NCBI GenBank assembly: GCA_030834905.1 | Contig: JAUQWZ010000014.1 | Location: forward strand, 1 to 64,000 | Origin: Aggregatilineales bacterium | GTDB lineage: Bacteria > Chloroflexota > Anaerolineae > Aggregatilineales > Phototrophicaceae | Direction of reading: 5' to 3' | Length of the DNA stretch: 64,000 nt | Shown: positions 24,537-33,213 of the stretch, piece by piece | Layout of the letters: each line of letters begins with the position of its first letter | Position numbering within the stretch: position 1 is the stretch's first letter | The notes under the pieces: model-generated | What the model saw: only the letters and a program-made list of their open reading frames with translations | What the model was told of the DNA's origin: nothing | Databases searched by the model: none | Position numbers and translations under genes: made by a program

Positions 24537-24774
24537 TCAGGAAGTAAGCGCGCGAAGATCGATTTCAACGGGCAGCTTCTGCGAATCCTTATGAAGTGCT
24601 GAAGCGTGCAGAGAAATTAAGAACAGTCAAGCCGACGACTTCCCCCGTCTCGACGTCATGACGCAGTAATACATCGTCACCCGGTTCTTCTGAGACTGCG
24701 GGACGAGGATCGCCGACTGAAAGATAGAGCACGTCTCCCTCATCGTCGTAGAATATCTGCATTACTTTGCCCAC
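24537..24774 (-). pseudogene. DUF2283 protein with a C-terminal frameshift
   Basis: From GTG 24774 (GGAG upstream) the frame reads MGKVMQIFYDDEGDVLYLS and HDVETGEVVGLTVLNFSARF, the hallmark of small DUF2283 proteins, then stops after STS at 24589. In the neighbouring frame the sequence continues from the same place as ALHKDSQ then LPVEIDLRALTS and stops at 24537-24539. The LPVE segment is what I expect at the end of the family, so a one-base shift near 24595-24600 appears to have cut the protein from about 79 to 61 residues. Function of the family is unknown. An error in assembly is possible. Confidence 0.7.
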
Positions 24775-24864
24775 AGGACTTCTCCAGACTTTATTTGGTT
24801 GGTGGCGTAGACAGTTGAGATGAAATTCCGATCAACGCGCTTCACTACAACTACAATCCGACTT

Positions 24865-26262
24865 TTAATTATCTCCACACTGCACAGTGAGCTCATTTAC
24901 CCGCCGAGCAAGGTGTGGCTCCGCGCGATCACCAGCTAGTTCAAGGTAGCGCTCATAACTTTCCAGGGCTTCTGGACAATGCTCCAATCCAAAATACAGA
25001 TTGCCCATATTAGCGTAAATATCAAAACGTGATGGATCAATTTCGAGAGCATGTTGGTAGTCGGCGATGGATTCGTCAAATTGTTCATTACGTCGATAGA
25101 TTACGCCTCTGTTGGCATAGTGTTCGGCGTTTTGCGGCTCCAGTTCGATTGCAGTAGTTAAATCAGCGATTGCCTGATCAAGTTCCCCCATTGCACTATA
25201 AGTAACCCCACGCCCATTATAAGCATAGGCATATTCTGGGTTAATACGAATAGCCTCCTCAAAATCATCCAACGCTTTCTCATATTCGTCGAGAAAATAA
25301 TAGGCGCTTCCTCGATTGGTGTATACAAAATGTGGTTCAGGATTGTTGTAGAGAAGCGCCATTGTGTAATCGTCAACCGAATCTTCAATCCGACCTAAAA
25401 CATTCCGATACAATTGTCCCCGATTGTTGTACGCCTCTGTGTATTCAGGATCCAACTCGATAGCTCGGTTGTAATCGTCAAGAGCGTCCATGTAGTTAGC
25501 TGAATCGTTATTTGCCTCAGCACGACCAAAGTAGGCTACAGCATTGTCAGGTTCAAGTTGAATAGCACACGTGAAATCACTCACCGCTGCTTCATAATCC
25601 TCCTGTACAAGACGCAGTTCCGCCCTTCTCATATAGGCATTTGGATCATTCGGATCTGGCTGGACATCGCATTCTTCTCCAAGCGTTGACGCCAACTGAG
25701 TGGGTAACACAGTTGGTGATGTGGTTGGTGTCTCGGTCGCTGACGGCGTGTTTCCAGCCGCTAACACGGGCAAGCCAAAAACAATGAAAAGCGCCGCTAT
25801 TACGATCAGCGCACCAACTCCTGCCACCAGGGGGAGAGAAAAACTACCTTTACGCAGCCCAACCGCTTCAACTATCCGCGCGATTGCCTCATCCGCATAA
25901 TGATCCGTATATGGAATACCGCCATAGTCTCTTAATCCTGCCAATTCCGGCGGCACATGCTGTGAAAAATCAAAATTATCAGCGGTAAGCGGAACTATAG
26001 GCTTATGATTGGCAAGGGCAGTCTGAACTTCCCGCTGCACCCAGGAATCAGGATCGAGCGTATCGGGCTTAAGCAGGATGAGGAAATAATCGCGCTGTAA
26101 AATCTCTTTTTCAATAACGCTTGCGAAGCGCACAGCATTCAATGTTTCGACATCAAGAAATACATCTGCTCCCAGTGCTGTCAAACGAGCATGGACGAAT
26201 CGCGCCAGTTCACGACTGGACGCGCGACGGTAACTTAGGAAAATGGTCGGTTTATTCGCCAT
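24865..26262 (-). CDS. TIR-transmembrane-TPR protein
   Basis: 465 residues. An N-terminal TIR domain (about 4-135) starts PTIFLSYRRASSRELARFVHARL and contains FLDVETL and WVQREVQTAL with the candidate catalytic Glu78 of NAD-cleaving TIR domains. One membrane helix follows (about 143-168), then a Thr/Pro linker and at least seven TPR units (about 205-455, each with A.Y.NRG..Y). The TIR part would face the cytoplasm and the TPRs the outside. Such domains act in protein recruitment or NAD hydrolysis, often in defence. No effector partner or phage gene is adjacent. The gene is AT-richer than the flanking dcw and uvrC genes. Confidence 0.9.
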   Translation of the reverse strand: MANKPTIFLSYRRASSRELARFVHARLTALGADVFLDVETLNAVRFASVIEKEILQRDYFLILLKPDTLDPDSWVQREVQTALANHKPIVPLTADNFDFSQHVPPELAGLRDYGGIPYTDHYADEAIARIVEAVGLRKGSFSLPLVAGVGALIVIAALFIVFGLPVLAAGNTPSATETPTTSPTVLPTQLASTLGEECDVQPDPNDPNAYMRRAELRLVQEDYEAAVSDFTCAIQLEPDNAVAYFGRAEANNDSANYMDALDDYNRAIELDPEYTEAYNNRGQLYRNVLGRIEDSVDDYTMALLYNNPEPHFVYTNRGSAYYFLDEYEKALDDFEEAIRINPEYAYAYNGRGVTYSAMGELDQAIADLTTAIELEPQNAEHYANRGVIYRRNEQFDESIADYQHALEIDPSRFDIYANMGNLYFGLEHCPEALESYERYLELAGDRAEPHLARRVNELTVQCGDN

Positions 26263-26398
26263 AATATTTTTTGCCTTCCAGGAGTTTTATCTTTTACATA
26301 ATAATACAAATACATTTCAATGCAATAACGTTCTATAACTATTTACAACCTTCATTTATCGGACGTCGGCTCTCAATCTCCCCCAAGCCCTCACAATC

Positions 26399-26407
26399 TG
26401 GTATAAT
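26399..26407 (+). promoter_or_regulatory. Extended -10 element upstream of uvrC
   Basis: TGGTATAAT (TGnTATAAT) ends 39 bases before the uvrC ATG. No good -35 is visible, as expected for extended -10 promoters. The divergent TIR gene starts 136 bases to the left. Confidence 0.5.
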
Positions 26408-26446
26408 TAGAACATCCATTCCTAACGACATACAGACAGTACCCAG

Positions 26447-28330
26447 ATGGCATTCCAACCCTCTGATCACATCAAAACGATTCTCAAGAACCTGCCGATG
26501 AAGCCCGGCGTCTACCTGATGAAGGACGAACGGGGCGAGATCATTTACGTCGGCAAGGCGAAGAAGCTGCGCAACCGGGTTCGCAGCTACTTCAACGCCA
26601 GCGCCGAAAACAGCCTCAAGACTATTCATCTGCGCGGTAATATCCGCGATATTGACTTCATCGTCGAGGAAAACGAGATCAAGGCGCTGATCCTCGAAGA
26701 AACGCTGATTAAGCGCTACAAGCCGCGCTTCAACATCAGCCTCAAGGACGACAAGCGCTATCCGTATATCAGGATTAGCTGGCACATGCCCTATCCGAAG
26801 GTCGAGACGACTCGCCGCATCATTCAGGACGGCAGCCGCTACTTTGGTCCCTATGTCGCCATGTGGGCGGTGCAGAACACCCTGCAAACCCTACGCAAAG
26901 CCTTTCCCTATCTCACCTGCGACCGTGACATCACCGGCAACGACGCGCGCGCCTGCCTGTTTTACGATATCAAGCTGTGCAACGCTCCGTGTATCGGAGC
27001 CGTCAACAACGCCCAGTACCGCGCCATGATCGCTGAACTGATGAGCGTGCTCAGCGGCAAGTCCGAGCCGGTGGTCGCCCGGCTTGAGCAGGAGATGAAC
27101 GCCGCCGCCGAAGCGCTCAACTTCGAGCACGCCGCCGCCATCCGCGATCAGCTAAAAGCCATCGAATACATCACCCGCCAGCACAAAGCCGTCAGCGCCG
27201 ATTTCACCGACCGCGATGTGATCGCCATCGCCCGCGACGACGGCGAAACGATGGTGCAGATTCTGTTCATCCGAAACGGCAAGCTCATCGGCAGCGATTC
27301 GCGCGCGCTCGATGGCACCGAGGATGAGACTGACGGCAGGATTCTGGAAGCCTTCATCCAGCGCTTTTACAGCAGTGCCGCCGAAGTACCGGCGGAAGTC
27401 GTCCTGCCGCAGAATATTGAGGAGACGCGGATTATCGAGCGCTGGCTGCGCGACAAGCGCCACGGCAAGCGGGTGACCATAACCGTCCCGCAGCGCGGTG
27501 ACAAACGCGGTCTGGTCGAAGTCGCGCAGGAAAACGCCCGCGAGGCGCTGCACATGATGCGCGCCCAGTGGGAAGCCGACGCCCACAAGCAGGAGACAGC
27601 GCTGTCGCAGCTTCAGGAAGCGCTCAGCCTGCCCAAGCCGCCCAACCGCATCGAGTGTTACGACATCAGCACCACTCAGGGGACGGCGATTGTCGCCAGC
27701 CGGGTGCTGTTTGAAAAAGGCGTGCCCAAAAAGAGCGAGTACCGCAAGTTCAACATCCGCACCGTCAGCCATTCCGGCTCGGACGATTATCAGTCGATGC
27801 GCGAGGCGCTCACCCGCCGCTTCAACCGTTGGAAGCAGGCGTATGATGACCCGACGCCGATTGAACCGGGCGGCGATGATAAGGATGAAACCTGGCGGCT
27901 GCTGCCCGACCTGCTGATGGTCGATGGCGGCAAAGGACAGCTTGGCATCGCCGTCGAGGTGCTGCACGAGTTTGATCTGACCAACCGCGTGCCAGTTGTC
28001 TCGCTGGCGAAGCAGTTCGAGGAAATCTACCGCCCCGGCGACCCCACGCCGCTGATTCTGCCCCGCCGCAGCGACGCGCTCTATCTCGTCCAGCGTATCC
28101 GCGACGAAGCGCACCGTTTCGCCATCACCAGCCACCGCGCCCGCCGCCAGAAGCTGGGTATGGTCAGCCAGTTGGAAGCCATCCCCGGCGTCGGACCCGC
28201 CAAGCGTAAGGCGCTGTTGAAAGCCTTCGGCAATTCGATTGGCGCGATCCGCAGCGCCAGCGTTGACCAGATCGCCGCCGTCCCCGGCATCAACCACAAG
28301 CTGGCGGAGACGATCAAGGAGATGGTTTGA
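26447..28330 (+). CDS. uvrC: Excinuclease ABC subunit C
   Basis: 627 residues. Makes both incisions around bulky DNA lesions in nucleotide-excision repair. GIY-YIG nuclease GVYLMKDERGEIIYVGKAKKL (about 21-41) cuts 3'; a UVR motif (AAAEALNFEHAAAIRDQLKAIEY, about 205-230) binds UvrB; the RNase-H-like domain (CYDISTTQGTAIVASRVLF; LMVDGGKGQL) cuts 5'; and two helix-hairpin-helix motifs (IPGVGPAKRKALLKAFG; VPGINHKLAETI) close the protein. Full length. It stands alone, with an extended -10 upstream. Confidence 0.98.
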   Translation: MAFQPSDHIKTILKNLPMKPGVYLMKDERGEIIYVGKAKKLRNRVRSYFNASAENSLKTIHLRGNIRDIDFIVEENEIKALILEETLIKRYKPRFNISLKDDKRYPYIRISWHMPYPKVETTRRIIQDGSRYFGPYVAMWAVQNTLQTLRKAFPYLTCDRDITGNDARACLFYDIKLCNAPCIGAVNNAQYRAMIAELMSVLSGKSEPVVARLEQEMNAAAEALNFEHAAAIRDQLKAIEYITRQHKAVSADFTDRDVIAIARDDGETMVQILFIRNGKLIGSDSRALDGTEDETDGRILEAFIQRFYSSAAEVPAEVVLPQNIEETRIIERWLRDKRHGKRVTITVPQRGDKRGLVEVAQENAREALHMMRAQWEADAHKQETALSQLQEALSLPKPPNRIECYDISTTQGTAIVASRVLFEKGVPKKSEYRKFNIRTVSHSGSDDYQSMREALTRRFNRWKQAYDDPTPIEPGGDDKDETWRLLPDLLMVDGGKGQLGIAVEVLHEFDLTNRVPVVSLAKQFEEIYRPGDPTPLILPRRSDALYLVQRIRDEAHRFAITSHRARRQKLGMVSQLEAIPGVGPAKRKALLKAFGNSIGAIRSASVDQIAAVPGINHKLAETIKEMV

Positions 28331-28429
28331 AAACCATCTCTACGACCACAGCCGCAAATGTGAAGTTTGTATAAATTTGCTTTTAGACGACCCCTTAAGG
28401 GCGCGGTTCACAACTCACCCTTTATACTT

Positions 28430-28459
28430 TTGACAAGCCTGACGCGGTTCTCCTAATAA
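28430..28459 (+). promoter_or_regulatory. Sigma-70-like promoter before the beta-helix gene
   Basis: TTGACA at 28430-28435, 18-base spacer, TAATAA at 28454-28459, about 86 bases before the next ATG. The remaining uvrC to beta-helix gap holds no gene. Confidence 0.5.
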
Positions 28460-28545
28460 AACTGCATCAGGGAATGCTCTATTGAGTAACCCTTCCTACC
28501 CTACAATCTCGTTAATTTCGTATCTCGGATGGAGAAGATTATCTC

Positions 28546-30480
28546 ATGTCTTTATCGCCCTCATCACGTATTGGAAAACGACTGCTTCACCTCGTATCTG
28601 CCCTTGCCCTGCTGGCGCTCATCGGGAGTTTTACCAATATCCAGGTGGCACAGGCGGCAGTGACCGACATCGCCTGCGACGAAGCCGAACTGGAAGCGGC
28701 TGTCATCATCGCCAACAGCAACGGCGAAGCGGATACCCTCAACCTCGCGGCGGGCTGTACTTACCTGCTGCCAGACACGCTGTTTATCGAGGATGATAGC
28801 GGTAATCCGCTGGTCATCAACGGCAATGGCGCGACGCTCTTCGGAAATGGCGCGGTTTCCGTCATTGAAAACTGCTGTGGTACGGTGACGCTGAACAATC
28901 TGACGATTGAAAATGGCGGCGGAGATGTTGGTGGTATCGCCAACCTGGGCGGCACGCTCACCATCAACAACAGTACGCTCGTCGGAAACTTCGGCGTTGG
29001 AGGCGGCGGCATTCTGAATGAAACCGGTCAGGTCACGCTGAACAACGTCACCATCACTGGCAACGGCGGACTGTTTGGCGGCGCTGTTGCCAACCTGGGC
29101 GGCACGGTCACGCTGAATAACAGCAGCATGACTGGCAACGGCGGACTGTTTGGCGGCGCTGTTGCCAACTTTGGCGGCACGGTCACGCTGAACAGCAGCA
29201 GCGTGACTGGCAACGAAGGACTGATAGGCGGCGGTATTGTCAACCTGGACATGGGTACACCATTGTCCATGGAACTACCGTCAGCGGTGTCAGCGGCGCT
29301 GTCATCAGGATTATCGAGCAGCCTTGCCATCGCCAGCGCCGTTCCGTACTCCTCTCTGACGCTCAACAACAGCACAGTCGCCGGTAACACCACCTTAGGA
29401 GGGGGCACAAGTATCGGCGGCGGTATTGTGAACGCTGGCGGAGCCGTATCGCTCAACAACAGCACCATTTCCGGCAACAATGGCGGTGCTGCCGGCGGCG
29501 GTATTTACAACGCCCTTGGAACCATATCGCTGACGAACAGCACCGTTTCCGGCAATATTTCGAGCGATGCTGGCGGCGGCATTCTGAATGATGCCGGTCA
29601 GGTCACGCTGAACAACGTCACCATCACTGGCAACGACGCCGCCGAGGGCGGCGGACTTTATAACGAGGCAGGCACAGTCACTATCGCCAACACCATTATC
29701 GCCAACAGTCTCGGCGGGGATTGCGCGAACTACGGCACAATGACGCCAGCGGGGAATAACCTGGTGAGCGATGGTTCGTGCGGCTTTCCGGTCGGCGGCG
29801 ACCCGATGTTAGGCGCATTGACTGGCGGACCGGCGTATCATCCACTGCTGGCTGGCAGCCCGGCGATTGACGCGGGCGACGACAGCCTTTGCCCCGCCAC
29901 CGACCAGCGCGGCGCTGCCCGCCCGCAGGACGGCGATCTCGATGGCACTGCTGCCTGCGATCTCGGCGCGTATGAAGCCGATACGCCGGATACGCCTCAA
30001 ACGCCCGCGCCGACGCTGGCGATGACTCCGACCCGCGCGCCCACAATGACTCCCCCGCCCCCGCCGGATACCCCGCTGTGCGAGGATCACAACTTCGCTG
30101 TGGGCGGCGTCGTGCGCAGCAGCACCCGCGATGGGCTGGACTATGCCATCAACTGCCGCATCCTCTACCAAAACGGCAGACCGACCACCTGGCTCGGCAG
30201 CGCTCTCTACGACTCAGGCAGCATTGGCAATGAAGGCATCATGAACCTCGGCGTCCAACAGGCGGTGGACATCTTCAGCCCGGTGGGGATGACTTACTTC
30301 GACGGCGGCGCGGTCTTCTGCCTGCGCGGGCAGGGAACGCTGATCTGGCTGGCTGCCAGCGGTGCTCCACGTCATGCCGAAATCATCGACAGCTACACGG
30401 TGGACGAATTCCCCGGTTTCACCTGTGTGACCCTGTTTGAGCCGGGCACGCTGGTGCTGGTACGCGACACCCCGCGATAA
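28546..30480 (+). CDS. Secreted right-handed beta-helix protein with choice-of-anchor Q region
   Basis: 644 residues. Signal peptide about 1-36 (LLHLVSALALLALIGSFTNI...AQA). Residues about 60-410 are beta-helix coils rich in TLNNSTVTGN, GGGI.N and TVTLNN. The end of this part (DPMLGALTGGPAYHPLLAGSPAIDAGD then RGAARPQDGDLDG...CDLGAYE) is the choice-of-anchor Q pattern known from surface beta-helix proteins. A Pro/Thr linker (about 485-510) leads to a C-terminal domain of about 130 residues with four Cys that I do not recognise. No sorting signal or lipobox seen. Probably a cell-surface adhesin or carbohydrate-binding protein. Internal DNA repeats: 75-base units and a 60-base pair. Confidence 0.88.
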   Translation: MSLSPSSRIGKRLLHLVSALALLALIGSFTNIQVAQAAVTDIACDEAELEAAVIIANSNGEADTLNLAAGCTYLLPDTLFIEDDSGNPLVINGNGATLFGNGAVSVIENCCGTVTLNNLTIENGGGDVGGIANLGGTLTINNSTLVGNFGVGGGGILNETGQVTLNNVTITGNGGLFGGAVANLGGTVTLNNSSMTGNGGLFGGAVANFGGTVTLNSSSVTGNEGLIGGGIVNLDMGTPLSMELPSAVSAALSSGLSSSLAIASAVPYSSLTLNNSTVAGNTTLGGGTSIGGGIVNAGGAVSLNNSTISGNNGGAAGGGIYNALGTISLTNSTVSGNISSDAGGGILNDAGQVTLNNVTITGNDAAEGGGLYNEAGTVTIANTIIANSLGGDCANYGTMTPAGNNLVSDGSCGFPVGGDPMLGALTGGPAYHPLLAGSPAIDAGDDSLCPATDQRGAARPQDGDLDGTAACDLGAYEADTPDTPQTPAPTLAMTPTRAPTMTPPPPPDTPLCEDHNFAVGGVVRSSTRDGLDYAINCRILYQNGRPTTWLGSALYDSGSIGNEGIMNLGVQQAVDIFSPVGMTYFDGGAVFCLRGQGTLIWLAASGAPRHAEIIDSYTVDEFPGFTCVTLFEPGTLVLVRDTPR

Positions 30481-30497
30481 GCGATATCTTCTACAGA

Positions 30498-30536
30498 CCT
30501 CACCCCTAAGCGACCGCAAGTCGCTTAGGGGTGAGG
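30498..30536. terminator. Strong hairpin after the beta-helix gene
   Basis: CCTCACCCCTAAGCGAC (30498-30514), loop CGCAA, GTCGCTTAGGGGTGAGG (30520-30536): a perfect 17-bp stem 17 bases after the stop. The T-run is weak (TTAT). Nothing else recognised in the gap to 30734. Confidence 0.65.
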
Positions 30537-30734
30537 TTATGCGACACACCATTCACCAGTTCCAACCGTAATTTCCTCACAAATCGGTTAATAATTAACG
30601 ATGTTCCTGGACGATATTCATTCTTTATTTATGCAATTTTCGTAAACCGTCAAGTGTTGGCGGGGTCATTCCCAGAGTAGCATAGCCATAGAAAGTAAAT
30701 CTGCTCACAGATTTATCTGAGGGAACAGCTTATT

Positions 30735-31844
30735 ATGACCAGAATTCTCGTCGTTGAAGACGAGCAGGCGCTGCTCAACGACATTGTCGAAATGCTCGAA
30801 TACTCATCCTTCGATGTTGCTGGAACGGGGAACGGCTACGAAGCGCTGGAGATTGCCCGCGCCGACGCCCCGGACATCATCCTCTGCGACATCATGATGC
30901 CCACGATTGACGGCTACGAAGTGCTGAAGAATCTGCGCGGCGACAGCGCCACCGCCAGCATCCCGTTTATCTTCATCACCGCCAAGGCTGACCGTGACTC
31001 TCAGCGCCAGGGTATGACCCTGGGGGCTGACGACTACCTGATCAAGCCATTCACCCTTCATGAACTGACCTCGGCGATTCATACGCGCCTGCGCCGCCAC
31101 CAGGATGTGCTTGATAAGACCGAAACTTCGATGGATAAGCTCAAGCAGCAGCTTGCCCGCATGGTCACTCATGAGCTGCGCACGCCGCTGATCTCGATGA
31201 CCACCGTCCTGAACGTGATCTCGCGCCAGCTTGGTCAGCTTTCGCAGACTGAACTGCATGAAATGCTGGATACCATCGAAGCCAGCAGCAACCGTCTCAG
31301 CCATCGGGTGGAGCAGTTAGTCTTCACCACCCAGATCGAAGCGGGCATTTTAGGCGCGGAAACCATTGTCGATTCCGGCATACCGATGCCGATGTGGGAA
31401 CTCCTGACGGCGGCGTCCAACCTCGCCCGCCGTTTTGCCTACCAGCAGCCGCCAAACGTCACGCTGGATATTCAGCACCGCGACCGCGACGCCCAGGTGC
31501 TGTGCAACCCGGCGGCGCTCAAGCAGGCGCTGGCGGAACTGATCGCCAACGCGCTGGCGTTCGCTAAACCCGATGGTCAGGTCGCGGTCACTCAGTGGCG
31601 CAGCAATGGCAGCGTCTGGATCAGTATCATTGATAACGGCGCTGGCATTCCATCGGAAAAGCTGGCGTTTGCGATGGAAGCTTTCCAGCAAATTGACCGC
31701 GATTCGCGCGAGCAGCAGGGAATTGGCATGGGGCTGCCGCTGTCGAAGCGCATCATCGAGATTCACGGCGGCAGCCTGGAGATCACGTCAGTGGTCGGCA
31801 AAGGTACGCAGGTGATGATTTGTCTGCCCGTGGTCAGCGGGTAG
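30735..31844 (+). CDS. Receiver domain-histidine kinase hybrid
   Basis: 369 residues, cytoplasmic. An N-terminal receiver domain (Asp52 in IILCDIMMP, Lys104 in LIKPF) is followed by a short linker, a HisKA dimerisation helix with MVTHELRTPL (His146), and an ATPase domain with ELIANALAFA, IDNGAGIP and GIGMGLPLSKRIIEIHGG. The order receiver then kinase means it probably takes a phosphate from another kinase and modulates its own kinase activity. No membrane segment. ATG with GAGGGAACA upstream. The next gene is convergent and starts 3 bases past its stop. Confidence 0.93.
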   Translation: MTRILVVEDEQALLNDIVEMLEYSSFDVAGTGNGYEALEIARADAPDIILCDIMMPTIDGYEVLKNLRGDSATASIPFIFITAKADRDSQRQGMTLGADDYLIKPFTLHELTSAIHTRLRRHQDVLDKTETSMDKLKQQLARMVTHELRTPLISMTTVLNVISRQLGQLSQTELHEMLDTIEASSNRLSHRVEQLVFTTQIEAGILGAETIVDSGIPMPMWELLTAASNLARRFAYQQPPNVTLDIQHRDRDAQVLCNPAALKQALAELIANALAFAKPDGQVAVTQWRSNGSVWISIIDNGAGIPSEKLAFAMEAFQQIDRDSREQQGIGMGLPLSKRIIEIHGGSLEITSVVGKGTQVMICLPVVSG

Positions 31845-31847
31845 CTA

Positions 31848-32309
31848 TCAGGCGGGATCAGACGGCGGCACTTCGGGCGTTGGTGTATCGGTCGCGGGCT
31901 TGCCGATGACGGTGTCCCAATCCACGTCTTCGGTAATCCCCGGCTTCAGGGTTTCCAGAAAGCTGAGCGCGGTTTCCGGCGTGGTCTGCATTTCGTTTCG
32001 AGAATTCACCTTGGTGGCGAATGACCTGAATGAGCGCACCAGCAGCGCCGTGATTGGATCGCTGCTGAAGGCGGTGCTGCCCGCCCAGTTTTTATGTTTG
32101 GTCAACTGCCCCAGCTTTTGGATCGAACGGACATCGGCAATGCGTCCCTGGCGCAAATCGGAGAGGAAATACATCGGGGTTTCGCTCTCATCCAACACCG
32201 CGCGCAAATCGATCAGATACTGATCGACGACCTTGGATGCCGGGGCAGGTGTTTGCAGCCACCGTATAAAAACGAGTTCATCTGTCAGCTTGGTTATTTC
32301 GTAGTCCAC
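31848..32309 (-). CDS. Hypothetical protein
   Basis: 153 residues from GTG 32309, which has GGGGAG 4 bases upstream. N-terminal MDYEITKLTDELVFIRWLQTPAPASKVVDQYLIDL and YFLSDLRQGRI segments suggest an alpha/beta fold, and the last 25 residues are Pro/Thr-rich and disordered-looking. No catalytic motif, signal or membrane helix seen. It converges on the receiver-kinase gene, whose product it might modulate, but there is no evidence beyond the position. Confidence 0.75.
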   Translation of the reverse strand: MDYEITKLTDELVFIRWLQTPAPASKVVDQYLIDLRAVLDESETPMYFLSDLRQGRIADVRSIQKLGQLTKHKNWAGSTAFSSDPITALLVRSFRSFATKVNSRNEMQTTPETALSFLETLKPGITEDVDWDTVIGKPATDTPTPEVPPSDPA

Positions 32310-32479
32310 TGGTCTCCCCGTAATACGTCGTTGGATGGTCGGTTGGAATGAGGATCGGGTTTACAGTTTATGGGCGCGTATTATGAGCCGCTGATCCAAG
32401 TGTAACATAATTGTCACAAATCAGGATGAGCGCTTCCCATTAAAAAACGTAAACTGGCAGCAGAATCAGCCGGAGGGTA

Positions 32480-32519
32480 AAAATCAACGAGCCGCTCCGG
32501 GGAGCGGCTCGTTGATTTT
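32480..32519. terminator. Bidirectional Rho-independent terminator
   Basis: AAAATCAACGAGCCGCTCC (32480-32498), loop GG, then GGAGCGGCTCGTTGATTTT (32501-32519). The stem is 19 bp and perfect, with T-rich sides in both directions. No intact gene ends close to it: the nearest gene to the left starts at 32309 and runs away. Confidence 0.75.
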
Positions 32520-32721
32520 GCACTACTTTCTGCGAGCTGCGTGTCACAACTCAAGAGGAGGGCTTGAGGCAGGTTTGCCGCCGCAGAAAGAAGAACGATG
32601 CCTCATGGTAAGTGATGGCACAGTAAATAAAGCACACATCCCTATTGTGCCGCTGTCGCCCGTTTGCCGCCACCGATGTTTGTCATCACATCAGATGACA
32701 TTTTTCACTCCTGCATCTGAT

Positions 32722-32835
32722 ATACCACCGACAGAGAGAACCGTCAAAACCCACGTCCACAACATTTTTGGCAAGCTGGGGGTTACAAGCCGCACCCAGG
32801 CAGTCGCCCGCGCCCACGACTTAGACCTTGTTTAA
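32722..32835 (+). pseudogene. LuxR/MalT-type HTH C-terminal remnant
   Basis: The reading PTERTVKTHVHNIFGKLGVTSRTQ and AVARAHDLDLV, ending at a stop, is the recognition-helix half of a LuxR-type helix-turn-helix, exactly as it appears at the end of large MalT/LuxR regulators. The first half (normally LSNREIAERLF-like) and the rest of the protein are missing; sequence upstream in the frame is unrelated. The piece is therefore a 3' remnant of a regulator gene, not a functional protein. Confidence 0.8.
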
Positions 32836-32950
32836 CCCTATTTGACCCTTTTGACCCATTAAAGCCTTCCAATTCATCTCCTTGTCTTATATAATCCATA
32901 AATAAACCTCACAATCTATCTTTGGATAGATGACTGGCTCGGGGGTTTAG

Positions 32951-32964
32951 CCATAAGCTTATGG
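32951..32964. promoter_or_regulatory. Perfect 14-base palindrome CCATAAGCTTATGG
   Basis: Located 31 bases before the GTG of the 65-residue gene and just ahead of its ribosome site. Position and symmetry suit an operator, but no regulator is known. Confidence 0.35.
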
Positions 32965-32994
32965 CATGGTCGCAACTCAAGAGGAGGGTAAGCC

Positions 32995-33192
32995 GTGTTT
33001 CCACCTGCATCACCCATGACGGAAAGAGTCCGCGTCCAGTCTGAGCTTGAAGCACTGGAGCGCGAGGCAATCTGGAGGGAGCAGACTCAACCAATGCGGC
33101 GATGGAGTCTGCCAAAGCTGTTTTCGTTTCGCCGCCTTAATGCTGAAAAACGTCCAGAGGCAGTCATTCAGACTGCCTGCGCGGAGTGCTAA
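32995..33192 (+). CDS. Small basic hypothetical protein (65 aa)
   Basis: 65 residues from GTG 32995 with GAGGAGGG 6 bases upstream, a strong start signal. Sequence MFPPASPMTERVRVQSELEAL then a helix of charged residues, a basic centre (MRRWSLPKLFSFRRLNAEKR) and a tail with two Cys (TACAEC). No family recognised. A hairpin GGAGTG-CTAA-CACTCC covers its stop codon. The ParB-like gene starts 22 bases later, so they form a likely two-gene transcript and the products may act together. Confidence 0.6.
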   Translation: MFPPASPMTERVRVQSELEALEREAIWREQTQPMRRWSLPKLFSFRRLNAEKRPEAVIQTACAEC

Positions 33193-33213
33193 CACTCCAC
33201 TAAGGTGTCAATC

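Larger units (their letters stand above)
32547..32988 (+). repeat. Two copies of a 16-base ribosome-site block
   Basis: CAACTCAAGAGGAGGG occurs at 32547-32562 and again at 32973-32988. The second copy serves as the ribosome site of the 65-residue gene starting at 32995. The first copy is followed only by a 15-codon frame from TTG 32564, so it looks like the relic of a lost gene or a transposed start region. Confidence 0.7.

Noticed and set aside
24429-24588. mraZ gene upstream of rsmH
   Set aside because: The gap is 160 bases with only a promoter; no MraZ-type reading frame and no TGGGA-type repeats.
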